DNA of 40,209 nucleotides from Pleurocapsales cyanobacterium LEGE 10410 (GTDB lineage Bacteria > Cyanobacteriota > Cyanobacteriia > Cyanobacteriales > Xenococcaceae). This document shows positions 17,304-26,568 of this stretch, piece by piece. The stretch lies in the NCBI GenBank assembly GCA_015207195.1, contig JADEXJ010000047.1:1-40209 (forward strand), read 5' to 3'. Made by a program: the position numbers and the translations under genes. The notes under the pieces were generated by a model. That model was not told where the DNA came from and made no database searches. It saw only the letters and a list, made by a program, of their open reading frames with translations. Numbering within the stretch: position 1 is the stretch's first letter; every line of letters starts with the position of its first letter.

Positions 17304-18257
17304 ATGCTTTACAGAAAATTTGGTAATACAGGAATGGAAGTTTCTGCTATCGGGATGGGAACTTGGAACATTGGCAACCAATGGGGCGTAGTCGATGAAG
17401 AGACAGCCGTGGCAACCGTTCGCGCTGGAGTAGATAGCGGAATTAATTTATTTGACTGTGCAGAGTCTTATGGCGTGCCAAATGGTTTATCAGAAGAACG
17501 TCTGGGTAAGGCTTTGGTGGGAACGCGCGATCGCGTTCATCTGGTTACTAAAATTGGTCGTTGGGGCAGACGTACTGGGCAGATGGTTCCCATGACTACC
17601 GTAGATATGGTTCGCCTCTGCACCCATGCCTGTATGTTCCGTCTCAAAACCGACTGGATCGATGTTATGCTCTGTCATGAGGGTAAAATTGAAGACCCTA
17701 GCGTTTATCTAGAAGGATTCGAGCAGCTAAAAGAACAGGGCTATATTCGCGCCTACGGTATTTCTACAGATCGCCTGGATGTTCTCCAGCGATTTAACGC
17801 CAACAACACCTGTAGCGTAGTCGAAGTTGAATATTCTCTGCTCAACCGCAACCCAGAGTCAGAATTTCTGCCCTATTGTCAAAAACACGGTATCGCTGTA
17901 TTAGTTCGTGGTCCTTTGGGTAAAGGCTTGCTTTCTGGTAAATATGCCCCTGGTACGGTATTTACTGATAGCGTTCGTGGTGAGTGGTTTGCCGATGACA
18001 AGAAAAAAGCAAAATTAGAGCGCAAGTTAGCTAAAGTAGAACGACTCAAATCGGCTGTGCAGCCTGGAGAAGAGATGGTAACAGCAGCCATCCGCTACGT
18101 TACTTCCCACCCCGTACAGCCTGTAGCAATTCCTGGGGCAAAAACGCCAGCCCAGGCAATTACCAACGCCCAAGCAGGAGACGCGCTGTTATCGGAAGCA
18201 GAACGCCAAGAGTTAGTAAGTCTGACCAAAAAAGATAAGACCGCAGCAATAGCTTAA
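17304..18257 (+). CDS. Aldo/keto reductase
   Basis: 317 residues, a complete (beta/alpha)8 oxidoreductase. The catalytic tetrad is visible as D51 and Y56 (FDCAESYG), K83 (VTKIG) and H125 (MLCHEG). The C-terminal PVQPVAIPGAKTPAQAITN binds NADP(H). The enzyme reduces carbonyls; within a glycosyltransferase cluster it could act on a keto-sugar intermediate, but a general detoxification role is equally possible. The start is supported by AGGAG seven bases upstream. It lies between the two GT2/COG4671 modules. Confidence 0.92.
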   Translation: MLYRKFGNTGMEVSAIGMGTWNIGNQWGVVDEETAVATVRAGVDSGINLFDCAESYGVPNGLSEERLGKALVGTRDRVHLVTKIGRWGRRTGQMVPMTTVDMVRLCTHACMFRLKTDWIDVMLCHEGKIEDPSVYLEGFEQLKEQGYIRAYGISTDRLDVLQRFNANNTCSVVEVEYSLLNRNPESEFLPYCQKHGIAVLVRGPLGKGLLSGKYAPGTVFTDSVRGEWFADDKKKAKLERKLAKVERLKSAVQPGEEMVTAAIRYVTSHPVQPVAIPGAKTPAQAITNAQAGDALLSEAERQELVSLTKKDKTAAIA

Positions 18258-18330
18258 GCCTGGAGTGACGAGGGGACTAGGAGACTGGGTGACTTGGAGA
18301 TGGGAAAAAAAAGTTAATAGTTGTTCTAAT

Positions 18331-18354
18331 TACTCGCTACTCCCTACTCCCTAC
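18331..18354. repeat. Heptamer run (TACTCCC) upstream of a glycosyltransferase
   Basis: TACTCGC, two TACTCCC units and a partial unit. The same family as 5481-5585 in inverse orientation. If read in frame with the following gene, it gives a spurious N-terminal SLLPTPYF peptide. Confidence 0.75.
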
Positions 18355-18384
18355 TTTCTATACAAAAAACTATTTTTAATTGAG

Positions 18385-19575
18385 ATGAAAAAAATTCTCT
18401 TCTACTGTCAATATCTGGCGGGTATGGGTCATTTAGTTAGAAGCACAGAAATTATTCGCAGTTTGGTCAAAGATTTTGAAGTTTGCCTAATTAACGGCGG
18501 TCAATTAGTGCCTGGGTTTGAATTTCCTCCAGAAGCTAGAGTAATTCACTTACCTGCCGTTTGGGAGGATGGTGATCGCCTTAAGCCCGTAGATCGTTCT
18601 CAAACTATCGATGAGGTTAAAGAAAGTCGCCAACAAAAAATTTTAGACGTATTAGTAAAATTTCAACCCGACTGTATAGTTACCGAATGTTTTCCCTTTA
18701 GCAAACATAAGCTAAAGTTTGAACTAGTTCCAATGCTCAAACAGGCTAAGGCTAGTCAACGCAAGATTTCAATTGTCTGTAGTTTGCGGGATCTAATTAT
18801 GACTCAGCCCATGCCAGAAAATTCCCGTATCAAACGACAGCAAAAAATTTGTAAGTATATTAATTGCTACTACGATCTGGTACTATTTCACGGCGACTCC
18901 AAGCTGTTGCGGTTGGAAGACTCGTTCCCTTCAGCAGATCGATTAGACTGCAAAATATCCTATACAGGATATGTCGCCACAGACTCCCAGGTTAGTTTAC
19001 CCCATACCCCCGAAGATATTATTGCCCTAGATCCTACGACACCAACTATCGTGGCTAGCGTTGGTGGTGGCAGACATGGTTATTCCTTGTTAGCAGCAAT
19101 TTTGGCAGCCTATCCTTTGTTGAAAACCTTACCTCACAAAATACACTGCTTTGCAGGACCTTTTATGGCTGAGTCGGAGTTTAAGCAACTACAACAAGCA
19201 GCAGCAGACAAAGATAACGTTATACTGCGTCGGTTTACTCCCCGCTTGACTGAATATATGCAGCAAGCAGATCTTTCAATTAGCTTGGGGGGATATAACA
19301 CGATTATGAATATTCTAAAAACTCAAGTTCGCTCTTTAGTTTTACCTTCTCCAAACCAACATCAAGCCGACGAACAAAGTATACGAGCGCGTAAGCTAGC
19401 CCAGCTGGAAATTATTGGTTTATTACAGCCTCAAGAATTAGAACCCGCAATTTTGGCAGACAAAATCTTAACTTGCCTTGAACGCTCAAAACCCAACAAC
19501 AACTTTAACCTCTCTGGCGCAGCCACAACTGCTAGCAAACTCAAAAAACTACTTTTCACCAAAGCGATCGCCTAA
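18385..19575 (+). CDS. COG4671-type glycosyltransferase (paralogue 2)
   Basis: 396 residues from ATG 18385; the start is chosen because MKKILFYCQYLAGMGHLVRS aligns directly with the start of the 10386 gene, whereas the 40 codons upstream are repeat-encoded. Seen: the GMGH loop (~14-17), ASVGGGRHGYSLL and SLGGYNTIMNIL of the donor lobe. It should be a GT-B enzyme using a nucleotide sugar. With the GT2 gene that follows it forms a pair that mirrors the 10386 / 16172 pair, pointing to a segmental duplication with divergence. Ends in a HIP1 octamer. Confidence 0.88.
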   Translation: MKKILFYCQYLAGMGHLVRSTEIIRSLVKDFEVCLINGGQLVPGFEFPPEARVIHLPAVWEDGDRLKPVDRSQTIDEVKESRQQKILDVLVKFQPDCIVTECFPFSKHKLKFELVPMLKQAKASQRKISIVCSLRDLIMTQPMPENSRIKRQQKICKYINCYYDLVLFHGDSKLLRLEDSFPSADRLDCKISYTGYVATDSQVSLPHTPEDIIALDPTTPTIVASVGGGRHGYSLLAAILAAYPLLKTLPHKIHCFAGPFMAESEFKQLQQAAADKDNVILRRFTPRLTEYMQQADLSISLGGYNTIMNILKTQVRSLVLPSPNQHQADEQSIRARKLAQLEIIGLLQPQELEPAILADKILTCLERSKPNNNFNLSGAATTASKLKKLLFTKAIA

Positions 19576-19604
19576 ACAATTAACCAGCAATACAAATATT
19601 TTTT

Positions 19605-19628
19605 GCACCTCTGCACCTCTGCACCTCT
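19605..19628. repeat. Three tandem copies of GCACCTCT
   Basis: Exact 8-base tandem triplicate between two glycosyltransferase genes, at the 5' edge of a false N-terminal extension of the next gene. Confidence 0.75.
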
Positions 19629-19709
19629 GCCCAGAACATGAAGCTGGGTAAACGCCTCTGCGAGAGAAAAAATTATTCACTTGAACCTTTATTTCGCCCG
19701 TTTTCAACC

Positions 19710-20867
19710 ATGACAACCGAACAACCCAAAGTTACCCTGATTGTTTGTCCTAGAGAACGCTTTAGCTATACTCAACAATCGTTAGAAAGCATCTATGCAG
19801 ATACCGACTATCCTTTCGATTTAGTATACGTCAATGTTTGTTCTCCCAAACCGATCCGACAATATCTAGAACAAAAAGCCCAGGAAAAATCTTTTCCTCT
19901 GCTGCACACAGACTATTATATTTCTCCTAACCAGGCGCGTAACGTTGGGTTGCGCTACGTTCTCAACAATCTCGACAGTAAGTACATAGTTTTTATTGAA
20001 AATGATGTGGTCGTCAAACGAGGTTGGTTAACAAGACTAGTGGAGTCGGCAGAAAAAACCAATGCAGCAGTAGTCGGTCCCCTTACCTGTATTGGTCAAC
20101 CAGAACATCAGGTGATTCACAACGCGGGAGGACGCTCCTATATTGAAGAACAAGAGAAAAATGGCAAAACCAAACGACGCATCCGCCAAAAGGCTTTCTT
20201 GACTGGTAGAGCGATCGCTGATGTGCCAGAAGAAATCGGCTTAGTACAGTGCGACTACGTTGAGTTCCACTGCATGATGGTAAGTACCGCTATTTTCGCT
20301 CAAACTGGTTTGCTAGACGAAGGAATGCTAGCCACGCGAGAACACATTGATTTTTGCTTTATGGTAACGGCAGCAGGGGGCAAGATCTATAGCGATCGCC
20401 TGTCGGTAATTACGACGGATACTTTAGGCATTGCCAGCAATAAAACTGGGTTGGAAGCCTGGTTTGGTAAGGTTCAGCTACCTAATTTTAAATGGTCGGA
20501 TTTGCCCTATTTTATGCTGCGTTGGAATCATGAATGGGACAAAGGTAGCCTGGATCATCTACGTCAAAAGTGGAATTTAGCCGAAGATAAGTATTTTAAA
20601 AAACGCTATCAGGGTTTAGGCAGTCGTCGGCGCGAACTGTTGATCGAACCTCTGGTTCAGCGTCTAACCTTTGGTAAGGGCAATGACAAACTAGAGTCGA
20701 TGTTAATCAGCATCGAACAGCGCATTAATCGCTATATGTATCGCCGTTATCTGCAACAGCGCGATCGCATTTTAGAACAAAAAGGAGCAGAAGTAGTATC
20801 ACAAGATGAAAGCCTGCGAGCTGTTTCTCACAAATCGGGATTAACTAGTGTCGCTTCGCTTAAGTAG
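19710..20867 (+). CDS. GT2-family glycosyltransferase (paralogue 2)
   Basis: 385 residues from ATG 19710; an ATG at 19638 is in frame but the intervening 24 residues lack family resemblance, and paralogue 1 starts at the equivalent of 19710. GT-A motifs: VTLIVCPRERFSYTQQSLES, VYVNVCSP, ISPNQARNVGL and FIENDVVV, where the acidic metal motif is E-N-D instead of the D-N-D of paralogue 1. The C-terminal region FMLRWNHEWDKGSLDHLRQK ... RRRELLIEPL is the shared extension. Cytosolic. It likely works with the COG4671 enzyme immediately upstream. Confidence 0.88.
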   Translation: MTTEQPKVTLIVCPRERFSYTQQSLESIYADTDYPFDLVYVNVCSPKPIRQYLEQKAQEKSFPLLHTDYYISPNQARNVGLRYVLNNLDSKYIVFIENDVVVKRGWLTRLVESAEKTNAAVVGPLTCIGQPEHQVIHNAGGRSYIEEQEKNGKTKRRIRQKAFLTGRAIADVPEEIGLVQCDYVEFHCMMVSTAIFAQTGLLDEGMLATREHIDFCFMVTAAGGKIYSDRLSVITTDTLGIASNKTGLEAWFGKVQLPNFKWSDLPYFMLRWNHEWDKGSLDHLRQKWNLAEDKYFKKRYQGLGSRRRELLIEPLVQRLTFGKGNDKLESMLISIEQRINRYMYRRYLQQRDRILEQKGAEVVSQDESLRAVSHKSGLTSVASLK

Positions 20868-20946
20868 GGAGTTATCTCTGTTTTGTCACTCTGTCGTAAC
20901 CTGTATTCTTGTCATTCTTACAATTACAAATTAACAAATTAAAACT

Positions 20947-22155
20947 ATGTCCAAAATTTGCCTGACAACTCTAGAATATCCCCCCGATGTTGGTGGCGTT
21001 GGCGAGTCTGCTAGTCGAATTGCCAAAATGCTGCTCGGTTTGGGTTACGAAGTCCATGTAGCCGTGTTTAGAGCAATTTTTCGGCGAGAAAAACAAGAGG
21101 CAGAAAATGGTCAGTTTCACCGTAGTTACCAGGAAACCAGCCAACGAGAGGGAATTACGGTACATAGACTGCACCCCGCAGTACGTTCTTTGAGAGGCAA
21201 AGAACAGGACTATCTTTGGGATCTTTACAACCAGCTTAAAAGCCTACACCAGCAATACCAATTCGATCTGTTCCACGCTTTCTTTATCAATGAGATGGGA
21301 TTTATTACTACCCTGTTAGCCAAAGAAAGCGATCGCCCTGTCATTAATAGTATACGAGGGGCAGATCTACACAAGCATATTTTTGATGCCAAACAACAGG
21401 GACATATTTGTTGGACACTACAAAACTCTGACTGGACAACTTTTGTGAGCCGAGATTTGATGAAGCGGGCGCGGGTGCTGGTTCCCGAAATCAAAACTAG
21501 ATCTACTGCTTTTTGGAATTCAATTGTGCCAATTGACTTTGATCGGTTACCAACACCACCTTTAGCCGAGCGCCTCCAAGGAACTGTAATTAGTTCGGTG
21601 GGTAACTTTCGCGATAAAAAAGGATTAGAATATTTACTCGATGCCTGCCAAGAGTTAGCTCGCCATACCGAGATTACTCTATTGTTGGTGGGGAATTTTG
21701 TAGAAAAAGAAAGAACCTATTGGGAACAAGAGCTAGCTAATAGTGCGATCGCCGATAAAATTGTCATTACAGGTAAAATTAGTCGTCAGGCAGCACTGGC
21801 TTATTTACCATATACTAATATTTTTGCGATTCCTTCCCTTAATGATGGCTGTCCCAACGCACTACTCGAAGCGATGCTGGCTGGTAAGGCGATCGTCGGT
21901 ACTAATGTCGATGCCATTGGCGAAATTATTGAAGATGAAGTGGAGGGTTTGCTAGTTAATCCCGCTTCTAGTAAAGAATTGGCGATCGCCCTTAAAAGAT
22001 TAATCCAGCAGCCCCGATTACAGCAACAGTTTGGTTTAGCTGCTAAAGAAAAAGTGCGATCGCAACTTGCCCCAGCGATAGAACGTCAAAACTGGCAAAA
22101 GATCTATCAAAAACTATTAATATCTTGCTCAACTTTGGCAGAAATGGTTGTTTAG
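20947..22155 (+). CDS. GT4-family glycosyltransferase
   Basis: 402 residues with GT-B fold signs: TLEYPPDVGGVGESASRIAK at the N-terminus (acceptor glycine loop), SVGNFRDKKGLEYLLDAC, and NDGCPNALLEAMLAGKAIVGT containing the last Glu of the EX7E motif (the first position is Asn-Asp rather than Glu). Members of GT4 are retaining enzymes using UDP- or GDP-sugars in polysaccharide and glycolipid synthesis. It starts 79 bases after the GT2 gene in the same direction, so it is probably co-transcribed. Confidence 0.92.
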   Translation: MSKICLTTLEYPPDVGGVGESASRIAKMLLGLGYEVHVAVFRAIFRREKQEAENGQFHRSYQETSQREGITVHRLHPAVRSLRGKEQDYLWDLYNQLKSLHQQYQFDLFHAFFINEMGFITTLLAKESDRPVINSIRGADLHKHIFDAKQQGHICWTLQNSDWTTFVSRDLMKRARVLVPEIKTRSTAFWNSIVPIDFDRLPTPPLAERLQGTVISSVGNFRDKKGLEYLLDACQELARHTEITLLLVGNFVEKERTYWEQELANSAIADKIVITGKISRQAALAYLPYTNIFAIPSLNDGCPNALLEAMLAGKAIVGTNVDAIGEIIEDEVEGLLVNPASSKELAIALKRLIQQPRLQQQFGLAAKEKVRSQLAPAIERQNWQKIYQKLLISCSTLAEMVV

Positions 22156-22191
22156 CAATATTTAACTACGATATCGATCATTAATTAATTT

Positions 22192-23379
22192 ATGAGTAAT
22201 CTTCTATCTTCTCCTACCTCGATTTCTGCTACTTCCCATAAACCATCCACTCAGACAACTACCGTAATCTTAGTTCGTCATGCTCGCACTACCTATAACG
22301 AGCAGGGTAGATATCAAGGTAGTAGCGACGCATCCGTCCTAACAGAGCAAGGACACCAGGCTGCTTACTCTACGGGTTTAGCCCTGCAACAGTTTGATTT
22401 TGACGCAATTTATACTAGCCCGCTGACTAGGGTGCGGCAAACCACTCAGGCAATTGTTTCTGCCCTAGGGCTAAAACAGAGAAAATTACCTACTATATTA
22501 GTCGAGCCTAAACTGACTGAAATCTGTATGTCAGATTGGCAGGGACTATACTATCAGGAGGTTAAAGAGAAATTCCCCGCAGCTTATCGCTGTTGGCAAG
22601 ACACCCCTCATTTATTCAGTCGCGATCGCATTTTTTTTCCTGTCTTGGCATTGTTCGAGCAGGCACGAAGTTTTTGGCAGGAAATTTTATCAAAACATCG
22701 TGGTCAAACCATTTTAATTACCGCTCATGGTGGTACAAACAGAGCATTGATTAGTACGGCAATTGGTCTAGATCCCAAACACTATCACAGTTTGCAACAG
22801 TGTAATTGCGGAATCAGCTGTCTAGAATTTTCTAGCAATAGTAATTTTGCCAAACTCAATTATTTAAATGTTACCCAGCATTTGAGAACCAGCTTACCCA
22901 AGCTCAAGGCAGGAAAAACTGGTTGGCGATGGTTATTGTTATCTAATACAACAACTGAAAAATTATCAAACTATTCTTGTTTACCAGAATTTATCCGACA
23001 AGATTTTATCGACCTGATTTTGACAGACAATACTGAAGAATCTGAGTTTATAGCATCGAATCTTGTGTCAGAAAATAGCAAAACCGTACATTTTTCAATC
23101 CAACGAGACTGTTTTTTAGCAAGCTGGCAGCAAACAATTATTACCAGGCAACAGCTGAAACCTAGCTCTGTAGAAGCAAGTTTGGTAACTGGCTTGATTA
23201 TTGTATCTGATAAATTACTAGCTCAAATTCTTCAGACAACTTTAGGTCTTCAAATCACTCTGGAAACAGCCAGCTATCTCAGCGTACTTCATTACCCTCA
23301 CGCCAACCGCCAATCAATTTTACAAGGAATTTTACCAATTGAAAATCAGATGGCTGAGACAGTAGTTCTTAATAAGTAA
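22192..23379 (+). CDS. Histidine phosphatase-family protein with a degenerate second lobe
   Basis: 395 residues. N-terminal lobe (~22-230) is a phosphoglycerate-mutase-like phosphatase: catalytic H30 in ILVRHARTTYNEQGR (RHG appears as RHA) and second His H179 in ITAHGGTNRALI. Residues ~243-385 look like a decayed copy of the same fold: GWRWLLLSNTTTEKL corresponds to the RHG strand and GLIIVSDKLLAQILQTTLGL to the HGGTNR strand, with both histidines absent. A sugar-phosphate phosphatase is plausible given the neighbours, but the substrate is unknown. It begins 36 bases after the GT4 gene. Confidence 0.85.
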   Translation: MSNLLSSPTSISATSHKPSTQTTTVILVRHARTTYNEQGRYQGSSDASVLTEQGHQAAYSTGLALQQFDFDAIYTSPLTRVRQTTQAIVSALGLKQRKLPTILVEPKLTEICMSDWQGLYYQEVKEKFPAAYRCWQDTPHLFSRDRIFFPVLALFEQARSFWQEILSKHRGQTILITAHGGTNRALISTAIGLDPKHYHSLQQCNCGISCLEFSSNSNFAKLNYLNVTQHLRTSLPKLKAGKTGWRWLLLSNTTTEKLSNYSCLPEFIRQDFIDLILTDNTEESEFIASNLVSENSKTVHFSIQRDCFLASWQQTIITRQQLKPSSVEASLVTGLIIVSDKLLAQILQTTLGLQITLETASYLSVLHYPHANRQSILQGILPIENQMAETVVLNK

Positions 23380-23515
23380 CCCAGATCTGGCAGATACTGA
23401 CGGTAAAACCTGATTTCTTAATAGTCGATGCTCATAGATAGATGGAGAGAAATTATCTGACAGAGGGAGAGAATCAAGCTCGACAAATAGCGACTAGTGA
23501 GTAAAAATAACTTAC

Positions 23516-23543
23516 TTACTACTTACTACTTACTACTCACTAC
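23516..23543. repeat. Four-unit heptamer array (TTACTAC)
   Basis: Three exact units and one TCACTAC unit. Confidence 0.8.
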
Positions 23544-23690
23544 TTTTATTAGTAAGTCTTGATCGGACTCATCGGGACTGAATGTAGTTTCTCATCTTAG
23601 CAAATGAAAAATCTCTCACCTAAGTCTCATACCTCCTTCATCGATCCCAATAAATCTATTAGATAGGGAAGATTTAGCAACCATCACAAT

Positions 23691-23718
23691 TAATAATTAT
23701 CCACTAATAATTATCCAC
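23691..23718. repeat. Tandem 14-base duplication
   Basis: TAATAATTATCCAC occurs twice in direct succession, about 50 bases upstream of the epimerase start. Confidence 0.85.
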
Positions 23719-23769
23719 TACCTGCCACGACCGACGTTTATTGCTTAGCCCTACAAGGAGAATTATCAA

Positions 23770-24786
23770 ATGAAAATTTTAGTTACTGGCGTAGCTGGCT
23801 TTATTGGCTTCCACCTGGCGCAAAGACTATTAGCAGAAGGGAACCAAGTCTACGGAATTGATAATCTCAACGATTATTATGATGTCAAGCTCAAACAGGC
23901 ACGTCTAAAACAGTTGCTATCTCAAAGAAGATTTACCTTTAAATATTTAGACATCAGCGATCGCTATAAGGTTGCTAAACTATTTACCGATAATTTTGAT
24001 CGCGTGGTTCACCTAGCTGCCCAAGCGGGAGTCCGTTATTCGCTACAAAATCCCCATGCCTATGCAGATAGCAATCTATTGGGCTTTGTTAATATTTTGG
24101 AAGGCTGTCGCCATAGTAAAATCAAACATTTAGTGTTTGCCTCGTCTAGTTCGGTTTATGGTGCTAACGCTAAAGTACCTTTTTCTGTTGAGGATAACGT
24201 AGATCGTCCAATTTCTCTCTATGCAGCTACCAAAAAAGCCAATGAACTAATGGCTTATTCTTACAGTCATCTATATCAAATCCCGATAACTGGTCTGCGT
24301 TTCTTTACCGTGTATGGACCTTGGGGAAGACCCGATATGGCATATTTTAAATTCACACGGGCGATCGCCAAAGGGCAACCCATTGATGTCTATAATTATG
24401 GCAAGATGAAGCGCGATTTTACCTATATTGATGATGTAATCGAAGCGATGGTACGAGTTATCGCTAAACCGCAAGCCACGGGCGATCGACCTCCCTGTAA
24501 AATTTACAACTTGGGTAATAACCATCCCGTAGAACTAGGAGAATTTATTGCCACGATTGAAAAAATCATGGGCAAAACGGCTCAGAAAAACTTGTTACCT
24601 ATGCAGCCTGGAGATGTAGTTGCTACTTATGCAGATGTAGATGAATTGATGTCAGATTTTGGCTTCAAGCCCACCACCACGATCGCCCAAGGATTAGAAC
24701 AGTTCCTGAATTGGTATCGTGAATACTATGATGGTTACTCAGCTAGGGAGCAATTAGTAACTAATAAATTGGCGATTATTCCCTAA
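23770..24786 (+). CDS. NAD-dependent nucleotide-sugar epimerase, probably UDP-glucuronate 4-epimerase
   Basis: 338 residues, extended SDR fold. NAD-binding VTGVAGFIGFHLAQ (GxxGxxG), catalytic Ser region ASSSSVYG, and YAATK (YxxxK). The string GIDNLNDYYDVKLKQARLKQL after the first strand is characteristic of UDP-glucuronate epimerases, which convert UDP-GlcA to UDP-GalA; GalE-type specificity cannot be fully excluded. It would supply a uronic acid donor for the glycosyltransferases upstream. AAGGAG at 23755-23760 supports the ATG. Confidence 0.9.
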   Translation: MKILVTGVAGFIGFHLAQRLLAEGNQVYGIDNLNDYYDVKLKQARLKQLLSQRRFTFKYLDISDRYKVAKLFTDNFDRVVHLAAQAGVRYSLQNPHAYADSNLLGFVNILEGCRHSKIKHLVFASSSSVYGANAKVPFSVEDNVDRPISLYAATKKANELMAYSYSHLYQIPITGLRFFTVYGPWGRPDMAYFKFTRAIAKGQPIDVYNYGKMKRDFTYIDDVIEAMVRVIAKPQATGDRPPCKIYNLGNNHPVELGEFIATIEKIMGKTAQKNLLPMQPGDVVATYADVDELMSDFGFKPTTTIAQGLEQFLNWYREYYDGYSAREQLVTNKLAIIP

Positions 24787-24858
24787 CCGTGGTTATTTTG
24801 AGGAATGGTTACACTTTTATAGTAAGTTGACTTCTATTCCATACCGCAGAAAACTCCG

Positions 24859-25302
24859 ATGAATTTAAAGATCGAGACTGGACGATATCAAGATCGCCTG
24901 GCTGCAATCAAGCAAATTAGAACTAAAGTATTTCAGGAAGAACAAGGGGTATCGGCAGAGTTAGAGTTTGATGGCTTAGATGATGATGCGACACACCTGT
25001 TGGCTTATTTAAATAATCAACCTGTAGGAACGGCTAGAATTAGAGAAATTGATGCCGATACGGTCAAAATAGAAAGGTTGGCAGTGTTACCCACAGCAAG
25101 AAAGCAGGGCGTAGGTAAACGGTTGATGGAACGGGCTTTAGCAATTGTCGCTCAGAGCAATAAAACCACAATCATAGTTCACGCGCAAGAATATATCGCC
25201 CGACTATATCAACAATTGGGTTTTAGACAAGTTGGAGCAAGATTTGACGAAGCTGGCATTGCTCATGTAAAGATGATTAAGCAATTATCTTCCAACAATT
25301 AA
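24859..25302 (+). CDS. GNAT-family N-acetyltransferase
   Basis: 147 residues. IRTKVFQEEQGV in the N-terminal helix, VGTARI, VKIERLAVLPTARKQGVGKRLM (acetyl-CoA-binding motif A, RxxGxG/A) and ARLYQQLGF near the C-terminus give the compact ElaA/YjcF-like GNAT pattern. It transfers an acetyl group from acetyl-CoA to an amine; the substrate is unknown. It lies 10 bases before the cyclo-ligase gene and is probably co-transcribed with it. Confidence 0.9.
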   Translation: MNLKIETGRYQDRLAAIKQIRTKVFQEEQGVSAELEFDGLDDDATHLLAYLNNQPVGTARIREIDADTVKIERLAVLPTARKQGVGKRLMERALAIVAQSNKTTIIVHAQEYIARLYQQLGFRQVGARFDEAGIAHVKMIKQLSSNN

Positions 25303-25312
25303 GTCTCAAGCT

Positions 25313-25867
25313 ATGTCGCAACTAGACAAATCTGCATTACGACGCACGATGTTGCGATCGCGTCAATCCCTAAAAAATTCAGCATGGCAAACTAAAAGCT
25401 GGCAGATCGGCGATCGCCTCAAAACTCTCGCTTTATTTAAAGAAGCCAAAACTATCCTGGCATATTTTAGTTTTCGTCAGGAAGCAGATCTAAGTTATTT
25501 ATTTCATCTCGACAAAAATTGGGCTTTTCCTCGCTGCGTCGATAAGTCTTTGGTTTGGCATCGATGGCAGCCTGGAGATAGTTGGCATTCGGGTAAATAC
25601 GGCATTAAAGAACCTTTGTTAACCGCACCAGCGATTGAACCATCATCAGCCGATTTGATTCTCGTTCCTGGTGTTGCTTGCGATCGCCAGGGTTATCGTT
25701 TGGGTTATGGTGGCGGTTTTTACGATCGCCTATTGAGTTCTTCTGATTTGACTATTCCTACGATCGGCATCGTGTTCGATTTTGCCTATGTTACTCGATT
25801 GCCCAGAGATCCCTGGGACACTAAATTAGATTTTATTTGTACTGAAACCAAGTTTGAAAGCTGTTAA
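25313..25867 (+). CDS. 5-formyltetrahydrofolate cyclo-ligase
   Basis: 184 residues. N-terminal SALRRTMLRSRQSL, central AYFSFRQEADL, and the strongly conserved LVPGVACDRQGYRLGYGGGF followed by YDRLL, which binds ATP and folate. It converts 5-formyl-THF to 5,10-methenyl-THF with ATP, in cytosolic one-carbon metabolism. The length fits the family. ATG start, closely following the GNAT gene. Confidence 0.94.
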   Translation: MSQLDKSALRRTMLRSRQSLKNSAWQTKSWQIGDRLKTLALFKEAKTILAYFSFRQEADLSYLFHLDKNWAFPRCVDKSLVWHRWQPGDSWHSGKYGIKEPLLTAPAIEPSSADLILVPGVACDRQGYRLGYGGGFYDRLLSSSDLTIPTIGIVFDFAYVTRLPRDPWDTKLDFICTETKFESC

Positions 25868-26250
25868 ACTCAAGTTCCTTTTTTTAATAATTGTTTAATA
25901 TTTAAGTCTGAGTTTCTTGGAACAATTTTTGTTTACAGCGAGTAGTTGTAAATTCAAGCTTTTGTTTGTAGTTGGTTTACTACAATCGATCACCAAATTG
26001 TCTCGCCCCATTGATAGCAATAATAAAAATTGGTCAAAGGTTTTAAATGGGCAACTAGGCAAGAATGCTTACTACAACCTTTTAATAACTAACTTCATTT
26101 AAGGTTTGTTAAGTAATTAGAAACAACCATTCCAAAAAATATTGATTTTGCTAAGGTAATAAAACAACAATTTATAGTTTTATATTTAAGAACTTTTAAA
26201 CAACTTTAGACTATATAAAGTTTTAGCAAACTAGTTATTTTTTTTGCCTT
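25868..26250. other. AT-rich gene-free stretch
   Basis: No convincing gene. AAACTCA (from ~25866) and TGAGTTT (~25909) could pair with a T-run inside the loop, which is not a standard terminator. The 3' half is very AT-rich and probably carries the promoter of the next gene. Confidence 0.4.
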
Positions 26251-26568
26251 ATGCGACACTTTCATGACGAATGGATTCAAGAATGGTGCGACCTTAACGG
26301 TTGGACAGATTTGTTTCAGGAACGCTATAACAACTACTGGGCATTTCCTCCTAACTGCGTGATGCCAGAACCTATTCCTCAAAAAGTGATGAGAATCATT
26401 AAAAACGAAAAAGGTTTAAGCAGTAGCGAGCAAAAATGGGCATTTTCGGCAGCAGTGGTCAGTGCGATCGCTTTATTAGCTACCTGCTTTTGGATGTCAC
26501 CCATGCCTTTAATGTTGGCTTTCGGTTTTGATGCTGTTACCTTTGCCCGTATGGATTGCGAAATATAG
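26251..26568 (+). CDS. Small membrane protein, hypothetical
   Basis: 105 residues, family not recognised with certainty. The N-terminal ~50 residues are soluble and rich in aromatics (FHDEWIQEWCDLNGWTDLF, NNYWAFPPNC), with a helical linker, then one or two hydrophobic segments at ~68-95 (WAFSAAVVSAIALLATCFWM). The composition and codon use look like a real gene and a HIP1-type core lies inside it. ATG start; isolated from its neighbours by >160 bases on both sides. Probably an inner- or thylakoid-membrane protein with a cytosolic N-terminus. Confidence 0.7.
   Translation: MRHFHDEWIQEWCDLNGWTDLFQERYNNYWAFPPNCVMPEPIPQKVMRIIKNEKGLSSSEQKWAFSAAVVSAIALLATCFWMSPMPLMLAFGFDAVTFARMDCEI

Larger units (their letters stand above)
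23380..23769. other. Gene-free leader of the epimerase, with repeats
   Basis: No gene. It contains the TTACTAC heptamer array (23516-23543), AGTGAGTA (23495-23502) forming an inverted pair with TACTCACT (23534-23541), and a tandem 14-base duplication at 23691-23718. A promoter for the epimerase probably lies here. Confidence 0.5.

Noticed and set aside
25917-26102. 61-codon frame with a TTG start
   Set aside because: AT-rich gene-free DNA with no support.
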